A stretch of 64,000 bases of DNA from Polyodon spathula (lineage: Eukaryota > Chordata > Actinopteri > Acipenseriformes > Polyodontidae): assembly GCF_017654505.1 (NCBI RefSeq), contig NC_054541.1:47066986-47130985 (forward strand), given 5' to 3'. Numbering within the stretch: position 1 is the first letter of the stretch; every line of letters starts with the position of its first letter. The translations under genes were made by a program, and so were the position numbers. Below the pieces are notes generated by a model. It saw only the letters and a list, made by a program, of their open reading frames with translations, ran no database searches and was not told the origin of the DNA. This document shows, in pieces, positions 17,201 to 30,919 of this stretch.

Positions 17201-20200
17201 AATGAGCAACTTACCTTTCCACAGCAAAGTCAAACAGCCCCAGCTACAAATTAACCAGGCGATATAAATCAGACTCGAATAATGTACTGGACGTGGATGG
17301 CTGCCATGGTCGTCATTTTGGCAAGGTGATCAAATAGAGTACAAATAGTCTGGTTAAGTGTCCTGGCTTGAAATGCCTCAGTGAATTACAGAATGTAAAG
17401 CAAGTCAGCTTTGGTAAGAATAGGTAATATGTCACAGAATGCCTTTGGTTGATTTCAAAAAGGAGACATGGAAGTGGAAGGCTAAGCAGGTCAGATGGTT
17501 TCTGCCAGGTTTCGAATCCCATTTCCTCTGTGTCTGCTGCTTTCAGAGCACACATGCTTGATCTTATTAAGTAAAGTTTCAAGACAAAGAGCTCTGCTAG
17601 GAACCCACAACAGAAACACAAAGTCTGTACATTAATGATGCAAAGTAGGTGCAACGAGTGAAGGAACCCACAACAGAAACACAAAGTCTGTACATTAATG
17701 ATGCAAAGTACTTTTCTCTGTTTGCAGCTAATGTGCAACGAGTGAAGGGATTTCGGAATTGGCTTGCAAATGATCTTGAATAATTCATCTCATCTCAATG
17801 GTGGATTAAGTTAACCCATTACTGTGCTGTATTTGTTAAAAAAAAACTAAAACAAACGTGCAATTGGGTTATTTAGGACTGCAGAGTTTTAACATACCTT
17901 TAACTGGGTGAATGTTACAATAGATTGACTGCTGTGCAAAGAATAGATGCTGTTTGTCAATCCAGTTTTACTATGGTATTTAAAAAAATGGTATATCCAC
18001 ACCTTACATTGCTTGGACTTAAAGTATCCCTCCATTAGCAGGGAAATACATAGGCCTATCAACAAGAAAAAGTGTGTGGGGCAGCAAATGTAGCAGTTAT
18101 TGTGGCTAACTAGTTTGACAGGAGTGCAGTAGTACCTGTAGTAGAATGTATGGTGTATTCAGGGGTCAAAAATTGTACGACATGGCGGGCATCCATTAGA
18201 CAGATGCCTTTACATTATTTATCTCTTTGCAAATTTGATAGCACATTTTCTTTAAGCCTAGAAGAATCACTGCAAACTGTGTAATACAATGCAGTATTTA
18301 CAAAAAACAAACAAAAAAAAAAAACATTTAATAGTAGTCAGTAATGCATGAATGCCAAGCTCTGAAAAAAAGTATAGCTATCTTGGTTGTAATTTGTAAA
18401 GAATCGTGTTTTACTCGTGGAAATGTAAACTCAGTTGCAATGAAAAAACAATACATAAACTATTGGAAACATAAATGTAATCTAACATTAACAAAATAAA
18501 TGGAACCTGGGTTATGGAAATGTATACACCAATGCGCATCATTTATTTAACATAGTAACAGAGATGAATAGTGTACACAGAAATCACAATTCCAGGATGC
18601 TATTAATATCTCTGCTAGACTGGAGTATTGATTTCAGGGTGCAACATTTTTAAAACAGTGACGTGGAAGAAACGTAAAAAAAAAGGTCTGCTTCAAATCA
18701 GATTTTACAAATCATTTCCTTCCTGAGTTTTACATGCTTTTAATCTCCAGTGAGATGGATAAGCCTAATCGCACTGCTTAGTAAATACATTTTTAATTTA
18801 ATCGTAAAATACCACCTTGGTGATCCAGTGGTTAAAGAAAGGGGCTTGTTACCAGAAGTTTTCAAGTTACAGCCCAGATTAACCACTGACTCTGTGTGAG
18901 ACCCTGAGCAGTCCTTGTGCTCTGTCCCTCCGATGAGACGTAAAATCAAGGTCCTATTGTAAGTAACTCTGCAGCAGCAGTTGTGATACATAGTTCACCA
19001 CAAGTCTTGCTTTGGATAAAAGTGTTTGCTAAATGACTAAGTAATAATAATGTGACTGGATATAATATTTGAAGACTCTGGAGAACAGACTGTGTAATAC
19101 ATTGCATTTTTGTACTGCAGCAGTAAGATACAACCAGGGATGAAATTAACCATCATAGAGTAAATGAAGTAAAAATATATCAGAATATTGATTGTCTAAA
19201 CAGAATGCTTCATTATTGGAGACAAGAGCACTCTTTAAAGTAGCCATCTCATTTCCAAAGGCTTGGAGTGTGAACTAAAGAGAGCATGTTCCTCCCTCTC
19301 TCTAACCACAACATCACTATCACCATCATCACAATGCCCCCGTCCACTAAATTGTTCTGTGGTGGGTAGATGACTGACTGTTTGTTTATCCAGTAGTTCT
19401 AGGGGATTCAGCTGATACTGCATGAGAACATTTGCAGCAACCCCTGTCTCCTCCAGCCCGAGAAGACAGCAATGTAAGCCTGTCCCGGTTAGTCTGTTGC
19501 TGGCAGTAAGTAGTTATTTGAGTGTGACAGAGATCGAATGATTCCACTATGTAACACAATTTTTGTTCCTGGGTAGTAAGTGTTATTTCCTAATTGCTTA
19601 TGCCTCAAAAGTATAGAAAATGGCTATTATTCCCCACAAACTTTGCTTTTGTGACCAGGACAGTGATATTTTGAAATTTACCTATTTCCAATGAGAAAAA
19701 GGTCTTTTCGTTCACATAAAGTCAGAAACAACAACATATGAATCCAAATTAACATGTATTTATACTAAAGTAATACAAAAATGACTATAAAATATTTAGA
19801 AGTGAGTAGTTTTTCAGGATTTACGATTATACTGTAAATCACTTTCACGAATCAACACCCAAATATAGTCTCCCATCATGTTCTCGTTATACTGTCCTTC
19901 ACCAGAGTCTCAACCAGCTCCACATAGTTTTCAGCCTTGTGATTGCAGCCTTGTGATTGAACCACTGCGACAAAGCTGTTCCAACAAAGCTGTTCCAAGC
20001 CGCTTTCTCCTTACTAGTGAGCTTCTTGGGGAATTCACTGCACTCCAGGATCTTCTTTATCTGTGGTCCAACGAAGACACCGGCTTTGACCTTTGCCTCA
20101 GACAGCTTAGGGAAGAAGTCTTGAAGGTACTTGAAGGCTGCTGACTCCTTATCTAGAGCTCTGACAAATTGTTTCATAAGGCCCAATTTGATGTGCAGTG

Positions 20201-23200
20201 GTGGCATCAGCACCTTCCGGGGGTCCACCAGTGGCTCCCACTTGACGTTGTTCCTCCCCACAGAGAACTCGGTCCGCTGTGGCCAGTCCCGCCTGTGGTA
20301 GTGCGCCTTGGTGTCCCTGCTGTCCCAAAGGCAAAGATAGCAGGGAAACTTGGTAAAACCGCCTTGGAGACCCATCAGGAATGCCACCATTGCAGCCTCT
20401 TGATGCCATCTCAGAAAAATGCAGATATGTATCCACTTAGGCAGCTGGAACGGAACTGAACTGGTGGGCTTAAGGCCCCTGTATTTATACTACTATTTAT
20501 ATTACTGAAAGTTCTAGAAGTTACTCCAAGTTTACTCAGCACTGAATCTATCTGGAATGTTCTGGAAAATATGTACATTTCAAAATATCACTGTCCTGGC
20601 ATAAGCAATTAGGAAATAACACTTACTACCCAGGAACCAAAAAAAAATAATAATTTGTTACACTGTGTTCTTGGTGTTAGATCTCCTTCCCAACCTGTGA
20701 GGGCGCTGTGTAAAGGGAATAGAGTACCCTGTATTGGATGGCCCGACAATTAATTCCCAGGGTTCGGCGGAAGCTGGCCATCTAGCAAAGCAGTGGAGCT
20801 ACGATACACTAAACCATTGACCCAGAAGGGAAATGGCGTGCCATCCACAGATTGGAGGAGCGGGTGCGCTCGTTAACCAAAGGGTCATGGTTGACATTAT
20901 ATAAAGGGGACGTAGTGATGTGATCTGATCCTTGTGATGGTTACGCTAAGAACCGAAAGAAACCATACTGTGATTATTACTATGAGTGTTTTGTTTGTTC
21001 TGTCTGTCTGTCCAAAACGCACTGTTTGTATGTTTGACTAAATGGCCAACACACCCACAGCCACCACTAATCCAAACAACCCTGCACATTGTATCACGGA
21101 TAAATTGTACTTCACAGCGAGCATTACAGTACTCACTTTGGACTGGTGATGGTGTTTGTGTCTTGTGTGTGTATGTACTCGACTATTGTTTATTATTATT
21201 TATGGGACTGCAACTCATAATTATCCACTGCGCAATACACATTGCTGTGTATTGCCAGCCCTCTTATTGTTTACTGTTTTGGTCATCAGACCATTTGGAT
21301 TACAATAAAACACAAACCATTTCACATGTACTTTTCTTGCTGGATTACTGCACCTGCCCTACTAATTACCTCTTTGCCAAATTGACTCATACAATGATAT
21401 GGACTATAATACTGCACGTTACATGCTGGAAAAGAGGCACCATTTCTCTGTGACATCAAAACTAGCCTAACACAAATTCTGACAAGCGTTTGAATGCCTT
21501 GAGCCGATCAAAGTCATATCAAAGCCGTTGCTCTTTTCCAGTGACACTACTCATTAAGTGAAAAAAAGCTGAAAACTTTACAATCTATAAGAGCTTGGAA
21601 AATGTTCCTTTAGTTCAGGTCCACTGCCTTGAGCTAGAATTTCTGAAAGCATTCAAAGATTCAGTTGTCAAGACCACCCCACTTCCTTAGCCCTCAGGAA
21701 ACTGAGCACTTGATGTGTGAGAACGGCTGGTTGGTATCCATGCCTTTATAAAAGTTTGCCACTGTAAAGTTGCTCATTAATTCTGCAGTTTTCTCATGCT
21801 TGTCCCATGATTATATTAAGCATTTAACATACATATCCATGGTTTGCCATGTTTTTTAATATGCTTCGCCATATCCCTCTGGGCTATGCAATGCTTATCT
21901 ATGTTTTACTATGTGAACACTATGCTTTATTACAATTTGCCATGCTTTTAACATGGTAACCTTTTATAAGGGTGTGGTCAACAGGAAACATAGTGGAGGT
22001 TCATAATTTGAATGGAAACCTTTGAATCCTGATTAGGAGCTTTACTGGCTAAACCACACAAATAATTCCACTATTTAGAAGATCACTCAGTGTAGATGTA
22101 AACACAGCAGTTTGTGGCAGATGAATAAATATAATGTTGGGTACAGGTATGTGCTAGTATTCAGTCAACATTCAAGAGAAACTGATCCCTGAATGGTAAT
22201 CAATGGGACCGCAGCATTTACACTCAAGCACTGATTCTCAATATCAGGGAGAGTGCCCTTAGAGTACGAATCTATTATCATTGTTTGGGTTTGGGATCCA
22301 AAGCTGATCAGCTAACATTACTTCCTATATGATGAGAACACGTGCAATGTTATCCAAAAACATGTATTCTGTGCTCATTGAGAAATGGGCCTGACTAGTA
22401 ATCCTGTACCGGAGTCTAACAAAAGCACAGGCTGCTACAATGCATTTAACAGAAAAAGCGACATAACTGAGAATATTGTCTTACTGTATTTTGCGCATGG
22501 TTCTAAGCATAGAGTAGAAAAGTGAAAAAAGCAATACCTGCTGTTTGAGGGTGCAGAATCCTTGATGTCAGAGATGAAGTGTTCCTGGCTGATCGTTACG
22601 CTGTTGTCCACGCTGTCGTTCTTCATGATGGTGACCACCGGATAGCCCATCTGCAGTGTCCAGAGATCCATCACTTCCTTTATATTTATATCCCTTCCTT
22701 CCTTCTGCATCGCCTGGAGGGAGAGTCAATCAAGCGGGGCCACTAATGAAAACCCACATTTACTCTGAACGTAAACATTATGAGACACTTATTTTTTATG
22801 ATCACTTTGAATGGAACTCAATTTGGGAGCCTTTCATGCATAGATGAATACTTAAAGCCAGCATTCAGAAATGTTCTAATTTACTTGTGTTTATTTAAAT
22901 ACAATGTAATATTATGTAATGGTGCTGGTGTTGAAACATCAGCATCTCAAAGGCTTTGAACATGAAACAAGCATGATGCCCTCCTCTGCTGTCTACTACC
23001 ATTTAATCAAGTTCCAGCAGTTGATATCAATTTTAATTTCAGGACCTGCAAAGTTCCCACCAAGCAGTTTTGAAGGTCAGACAAAAACAGTAGGTGATGC
23101 AATGCTGTTTCATGGGAGACACATGAAATAAAGGCCTTTGATTATAACGTATGGAAAAAATTAGTAGCATCTGCAAGGACGTTCAACCTGACCTGACACC

Positions 23201-23266
23201 TTGCACATTGTGAGCATTTTTTTTTTCTTCAGATATGTATCAATATGTGCCTATAAATTATTGGCT

Positions 23267-23297
<31 letters not shown>

Positions 23298-24619
23298 AAG
23301 AAGAAGAAGAAGAAGAAGAAGAAATACCAACTGGTTTATTTTATGATCTAAAAACTAATTTTACTGCAAAGTGCATTTAGCATAATTTTTTTTCCTGAAT
23401 AGGTTACATAACTAGAAACAAATAACTTACAGACACTCAAGACTATGTGAATTTATTTGTGGTTTGAAATAGGTCTTTTCTCTCTTTTGTAAAAACTAGT
23501 GCTAATGACACTTTGACTAAATGGGTATGTGGCTTTTCATCTCTGTATCTAAACATTGTAATGGGGTAAAAAAGGATCCCTGGGTGAAAGCATCAGCAGC
23601 AGTAGAATTACAAGGCGTGGTATTTAGGTGGTAAAATGATCCTACATGGGTATTACCCCTTGCAGTAACTTTAAGTAGCCCGATCACTATTTGAGACATT
23701 TCATTTATAACCAATGGGTGTGTGACTACTGTGACCATTTTGTATACTTGGGTAGCCTCTTTAAAAATAAACAAATGAATAACAAATACATGTAGTGTTT
23801 TACCTCAGAGAACTTGTTCCACAGGTCATCTCTTCCTGCATTGCCATACATATGAGTTATCAGGTAATCCTAAAATTAAAAAACAACATGTTAATTTTAC
23901 TTCCTAACACATTAAGTGACTTTCTCTTGCTTATTTTTGTTTCTTTTTAATTGAAGAAAGGGGAGAGAAAGAGGCACCTTAAAGGAAAAAGAGTAGGAGT
24001 TAGGACCACTAAGGCTTACTGTTCTGAGTACATCATTCCCCTCTAGGCTGGTGTCTTATTGATTTTTGAATGCCCCTAATGACTGAGCCTCTGCAAATTC
24101 ACTTGATAGCCTACGCCGCACATGTATTATTCTTTTTGCATATTAGGCACAGGTACTTTACATAAAACAACTGACCTTCACGAATCCTTAATAAAACAAC
24201 TGACCTTCATGAATCCTTCCATGAATATAATTATTAATTGCACTAACATGGATGAATGCATCAAGGATTTATTATTGCCATTTGAAATATTTCCATACCT
24301 TCATACAATAGCAAGAGGTTTATGATCGCAGTAGCTCTTCATAAGCCACTAGACTCCAGACTCTTTTTTTATACTGAAGCATTTGTAAGAAGGTGGAGGC
24401 TGGATGAAAACCTCCAACCACACACACCGCAAGTGGGCCTCTTACCAACTATGAAAATAGGCAGCAGGCTCATCTGCATTTGTGGTTACAGAGCTTTAAT
24501 TGCACTTCAATGACGGGTCAGAATCCGTAAAGACAAAGCGACGACACCCTCCACAAAACTTAATTGGAGTAACACACGCATCAGGGAGGACAACTAATGC
24601 AATGCCTTCTACATCTAGA

Positions 24620-24669
<50 letters not shown>

Positions 24670-24825
24670 CGCTTTAAAACACAAAATTGTGTTTACACAT
24701 GTTTAACAAATTGTGACAGAAAAAAAAAAGAAAATGGTTGAACATACTGTATGAGGGTTCCTCGAGGAGTTAGCAGTCCCAGAACAGACTGTCTTCACGA
24801 AGTATAAAATATTTGGTACGTGGGT

Positions 24826-24915
<90 letters not shown>

Positions 24916-25064
24916 TTTTAAAAAAAGTTTTTTTTAAAAACAAAAGGTTAATATATATAAAAGTTTTCAGCCCTTCAAATATTTATTTTCATTTATGTAA
25001 AACACCTTTTAAAAATATTTTTGGAAAAAACCTTTTCGGAAAACTGTATATTTTTTAAAAATTT

Positions 25065-25098
<34 letters not shown>

Positions 25099-28000
25099 TC
25101 GATAATATATAGATACTATATATATATATATATATAGATATATATATATATATAATTTCAGGCCAGTCCCCTGCTCAACACAAAAGTTATTTATGAAGGG
25201 TAGACAACATAACATGAGCATTAAGGTTTGTTTCCCTGTCCTACATTTTAATAATGCACAAAGAACTTCTGCTTTCCATCCAATTCAAAGCCACTACATG
25301 TTGGGCCATTAGTCCTTGGAAGGTATCCATGGGATTAAAACAAAAGACGTGTATCTTTTGTTTTTGTAACCGCAATTTTAGCTTGGATTCTGATTGCGTT
25401 AGATCTCGGGAGCTAAGCAGATTGCCCCTTGGCTTAGGCACTTTGAAAGGAGATCTTCAAGGTAAGCTTTATGCAATGTGGGACGCACTGTGTTAGAAGC
25501 ATTGTGATGTGGGCCATGTCAACCCTCTGTGTTAGAAGCATTGTGATGTGGGACATGCCAACCCTCTGTGTTAGAAGCATTGTGATGTGGGCCATGCCAA
25601 CCCTCTGTGTTAGAAGCATTGTGATGTGGGACATGCCAACCCTCTGTGTTAGAAGCATTATGATGTGGGACATGCCAACCCTCTGTGTTAGAAGCATTGT
25701 GATGTGGGCCATGCCAACCCTCTGTGTTAGAAGCATTATGATGTGGGACATGCCAACCCTCTGTGTTAGAAGCATTGTGATGTGGGCCATGCAACCCTCT
25801 GTGTTAGAAGCATTGTGATGTGGGACATGCCAACCCTCTGTGTTAGAAGCATTATGATGTGGGACATGCCAACCCTCTGTGTTAGAAGCATTGTGATGTG
25901 GGACATGCCAACCCTCTGTGTTAGAAGCATTGTGATGTGGGACATGCCAACCCTCTGTGTTAGAAGCATTGTGATGTGGGACATGACAAATGCTCTGTTT
26001 ACTTTCTGGATATTAAAGTTCCCACAACACCCCTTTTTCAGAAGAGCATGGGTGTCCAAAAAATGTGTCCTTGTATCATGTATATAGGTTAATAAATACA
26101 TTTAAATTGAATACCTTACGGGCCCCATGATCTCCGACTATTTAATAGACTGAATTTAAGAGAAAAAAAGGACAAGACATCACAGGAAACAAGTTCAGAA
26201 AAGACAGAACCCCAGAAGAGACCAGGGGTTAAGTTAAACATCTTTACAAATCCAGCTATCCAATTAAAAAAAAATGTTGGACTATGCTTGTTTAAAAAAT
26301 TAAAAAAGCATTTAAGTGAATTGCCCAAGAGCCAAAAATCATGATTTAAATCACTCAGAACTAAGCGAAATCTGAAAGCTGCAGAATAAATAGCTAATAT
26401 AGTGCTAGATATGTTAAATCACTGCAGATACTGCTGATCTAAAGATCATATAGCTGATCACCTCTGTCGCTTTTTTTGCCTTGTCCTTGTACAGAGAAAC
26501 CCATCTACTTTATAAAAGTACCTGTCTACCTTCCTTCAAGCATGTTTGATGACCTGCAACCCTGCCAATACAGTAAGTCCTTCCAAAAAATATCATGACC
26601 AGATTGTCTCAGACACTGAGAGATGTTAGATTTCAAACTAGGGAGCTGTTTATTTCAAATGATTAGATCACAGTATCTCTACCTGAAGGCAGGAAAGATA
26701 AGGGGCCCTGTTCAATTTGCTTTTCGAATTGGAAATACACATTGTAGATGTTTATGCAATGAACAGCAAAATAGTGAGGCCCATTAGACCCCCTTGAACA
26801 TTCCCAGGCTGTATTTGAGTTTCTTGGATTTCCACGAGGGGGTATTCAACTTTCTAAAGGTTTGATCAGGCCCAGTTAGTGAATCATTGACACAAGTTCT
26901 CCGTGTATGTGTTGGGAACAATGCACTGTAATAACAGGTATTAGGACTCTTATAAAGTGTCTGTGTTGGAAACAATGCACTGTAATAACAGGTATTAGGA
27001 CTCTTACAAAGTGTCTGTGGTGGGAGCAATGCACTGTAATAACAGGTATTAGGACTCTTATAAAGTGTCTGTGTTGGGAACAATGCACTGTAATAACAGG
27101 TACTAGGACTCTTATAAAGTTTTCCACAGTGCATTTGTAAGGAGGTTTGCCCATGGCTGTACAATTCATACATGTATAGTATGCTTTACACTGGCTTCAC
27201 CTCTGCATAGTGTTCCGAATTTTCGGTTTTTATCTTTACATATATTCAAATAGGGATAAAATCAGTAAAAATTATAGTTTTTAATTGAAACATCAGTAAA
27301 AATCTCAGTATATACACTATATGTGGAATATGATGCGTAGCAGTTCTGGTTTCTGATTAAGTTTAATGTCTCTGGCATGTATGATGAAGCAGAATCTGTG
27401 CAAGTTGAGGCCACATTTTCTCAAGTTAGCTGGTACTTTGCGAACGTCTGGGCAGTCGCTGTGCTGACAGAAATAGTATCTGCAGAAGGTATGAAGTTGA
27501 CACCAGCACAAAACAAATGTCAAATATTTACGATTAAGATTGTCGTGTTAGGCAGTGTTTTAGCTGATGGACAGTACTGTCGCACACAGTCACCAATACA
27601 TACCTCTCTGCAGTAAACAGTGTCTGTCCAGAAAAGCACAGCGCTCTGACAAACTCATTCACACAGTCATTCTGCACTCTCTTTTTATCAAAGCGTGTGT
27701 AAAAGCTGCATACATGGATTGCTTGTCTCTCAGTTCACTTTCTTGTTTTAGTTTAATGTTTTAGCTTTTTTCAGTATGTTCTTTTATTCTGTCAGCGCGA
27801 ACATATACTTCAATGCAGCAGTATATATGTTTTCTACCCATTCCTCATCCACTAAAAATATAATATTTTCGTGTAAGTAGATCAATTTCATTTTTGATTA
27901 AGCTAGTAGTAACTACACCCAGCAATTGCCATAATAATCGGACTTTGATTGGCCAACATAATCAGATGATAATGTGTTTTTGAAGTGACAGAGAACCACA

Positions 28001-30831
28001 TTTGAATGTCATTTGATCCCAGAGATGTAATAACTTGAGTCAATGACTTGACATCAAGTCGCATTTTTTCGTGACTCAACTTGACTCGAGTCATTTGTCA
28101 TCAAATGACTTGACTCTAGTCCCTGCAAGCAAAGACTTGACTCCCTGCTCAAAAGATGTGACTCGATTCGAGTCACGCAAAAAAGTCTCCATCTGACTTG
28201 AGTCATTGTCTTTATGAGAAAAACAATAACAAACTTATTTCATTTTCAATACAGGCATCCCCTCTCTAACACACACAGTCATTTTGTACATAAACAGGTT
28301 CCAGGTTGTTAAGACCATTGCTAAGGAAATAGAAAACACCTTTCTAGCACTGTTCTGTGATCATAATGTCACAAGCAGCAGGGAGCCCGGGAATCAAAAT
28401 GTGTAGACAGGAAGCAAAGACAAATTTCTGATCACTGATCACAGATACTGATCCTGAGGAAAATAGTGATGTTTTACCATAGACGCGAAAAATCATAACA
28501 ACAACAACAACATGGAGAGTACACTAAAAGTACCTGTGGGGGTGGAGTTTGCTTTTAATACAGTCGACCAGTATAGAAACAAGCAGGCTGCATCCTGCCA
28601 GCACTGTAAAGCGACAGTATGAATAAACAAAACATAGCACCAGTAACTGCCACTAATTTATACTGGTAGGTTTTTAGTTTTTTTCAACGGCTAAAATGAG
28701 ATTTTGAATTAATTAAAAACTCAAGCACAACTCGATATTTAAAAAACGAAAATAATGCAAGGGCAAATTAAACAACACGGCAGAAAAAGCATTGAGTAAT
28801 AGTTGTTTTTCAAGTTTTCTTAGCACACAAATAAAGGTGTTGAATGTACGGATCCTGTTTCTAATAATTAAAATATTGCCTAGTGCAAGCTTGAATTCAA
28901 TTCAACTCGAGCAGTTTAGTGATTCAACTCGACTCGAGCTTGGCATGTCAAAGACTCGACTCGAGCAATTTAATGATTCAACTCGACTTGAACTTGGCAT
29001 GTCAAAGACTCAACTCAACTCAAGCAGTTTAGTGACTCGACTCAACTCGAGCTTGGCATGTCATAGACTCGACTCGACTCGAGCAGTTTAGTGATTCAAC
29101 TCGACTCGCGCTTGGTATGTCAAAGACTCGACTCAAACAATTTAGTGACTGGACTCAAATCGAGCTTGGCATGTCAAAGACTCGACTCGACTCGAGCAGT
29201 TTAGTGATTCAACTCGACTCGAACTTGGCATGTCAAAGACTCGACTCGACTCGAGCAGTTTAATGACTCGACTCGAGCAGTTTAGTGATTCAACTCGACT
29301 CGAGCTTGGCATGTCAAAGACTCGATTCGACTCAAGCAGTTTAGTGACTCGACTCTACTCGAGCTTGGCATGTCAAAGACTCGAGCAGTTTAGTGATTCA
29401 ACTCGACTCAAACTTGGCATGTCAAAGACTCAACTCGACTCGAGCAGTTTAATGACTCGACTCGACTCGAGCAGTTTAGTGATTCAACTCGACTCAAGCA
29501 GTTTAGTGACTGGACTCGACTCGAGCAGTTTGGACTCGACTCGAGCAGTTTAATGACTCAATTCAACTCGAGCAGTTTAGTGACTCGACTCGACTCGAGC
29601 AGTTTAGTGACTCAACTCGACTCGAGTCCCAATTTTGGCAACTTGTTACAACTTTGTTTGTCCTGGCCTTCTCCAAGGTGAACTTCACTTCAGGAGGTAT
29701 GAGTATAGAGAAGAAAGGATGGAAAAACAAGGTCAACACTCTATTTTCCCAACACTGCTGTTTTTAATAGCAGAATGATATAAGTTTTCTTTAAAAATTC
29801 AATATAAACACAATCAACAAAAAAATGGCTGCTCTCAACCCCTTCCTCTCAAATCCTTTCCAAAAGGGAAACATCCCTGACCGCCTAATTATTTAGTCTT
29901 TGAAAACCACAACATTGTGTTACTCTTGTAAACACACTTGCAAATGATGCATAATACATTGGCTGCAGCAAAGTCCTGATTGTCTTATCAGGGTACAACA
30001 GAAAACATTGCTGCTAACACACACCTAATGATCTGCTACACAATGATACCTTGTTATTGCTCAGCTGTTGCATATTTCAAGACAAGCCTGCAGAACAGGA
30101 GAGCTTTGAAGTTACAAAGAGGTGGAAAGAAATAAGACCAGAGACATTTTGAGATATTCTTTCATATTTGACATTATGCCATATCACACAGAGCTAGCAA
30201 GATAACCACATTAAGCCCCCTCTTTACTAAAGATGTACCCCGATAATTTGAAAGGCATGTAAAAAAAAAAAATTAGCAGGACAGGTTTTGCCTTGATTGA
30301 TAAACATACACTACTAAAATATCTCAATGGCCTGATTTCTTTATTCATATTGAAGGTACCTAAATAAAAATTTCACATCAACAAATCAGCACTAAAGTGG
30401 ATTCAGCTGCAGAGCACATGCCTAATCTTAAAACAGAAATAAGATACTGTCATTATACAATATGATAAAAGCATAGCAGTGTCGAAGAAGAAGAAGAAGA
30501 AGAAGAAGAAGAAGAAGAAGAAGAAGAAGAAGAAGAAGAAGAAGAAGAATACAATTCCAGAGACATCTGGGGTTACTCAGGTTTCAATTTAAGCCATATC
30601 ACGGAGGGCTTCCCTTTCCTAAAGAAACACACTTTCTTCAAACTATGAAGACTACCAAGATGTTAACAAATACAGATAAGCTGCAAAATGGTGTGTAGGT
30701 GGAATCCATTTAAACAAAGATCAGTGCTAAAGTTACCCCAATCATTTTCTGTACTGATTTACAAGGAAGATTATCATGTAACTGATTTAAACTTAACTAA
30801 GTAACAAGCATATGCCATTTAACATGCTTAT

Positions 30832-30919
<88 letters not shown>

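Larger units (their letters stand above)
19523..21381 (+). mobile_element. Solo LTR, copy 1, interrupted by a CACTA-like element
   Basis: The LTR starts TGTGACAG and aligns with the uninterrupted copy at 62086-62791 over its length. Landmarks are the gggcgct block, a TATA-like tatataaaggggacg near 20900, a shared tttgttt..tgtctgtctg stretch, gctgtgtattgcc and caataaaacac near 21304 (poly-A signal region). The flanks ttgag (19518-19522) and ttgac (21382-21386) are a 4/5 match, fitting a 5-base target duplication. Bases 19545-20670 are a later insertion, leaving about 733 bases of LTR. No internal retroelement genes lie beside it. It is non-coding, and the open frame at 20986-21453 runs past the LTR end. 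Confidence 0.85.
15839..22537 (-). other. TRHDE intron 9
   Basis: 6699-base GT-AG intron holding a 63-bp tandem duplication (17600-17748), a SINE (18812-19051), a solo LTR interrupted by a CACTA-like transposon (19523-21381) and a MITE (21743-21972). A run of 14 G lies at 16685-16699. Elsewhere I see nothing recognisable. Confidence 0.85.

Noticed and set aside
19545..20667. CACAGTG and CACTATG ends resembling RAG recombination-signal heptamers or Transib termini
   Set aside because: The duplication is three bases as shown by the empty LTR site, whereas Transib makes five. The long shared inverted repeat beyond the heptamer has no nonamer at 12 or 23 spacing. CACTA fits better.
20986..21453. 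155-codon plus-strand frame
   Set aside because: Most of it is LTR sequence and it runs past the LTR boundary. The other LTR copy does not keep the frame.
25472..25988. CRISPR-like array
   Set aside because: The repeats are contiguous with no unique spacers and the DNA is vertebrate.
25434..26101. Long periodic open frames on both strands
   Set aside because: They are produced by a 39-bp tandem repeat, have no start context or homologue, and appear in several frames at once.
28792..29553. [16 protein letters not shown] repeat protein
   Set aside because: Translation of the CTCGAG-rich minisatellite inside the hAT-like element. The frame is not conserved between units.
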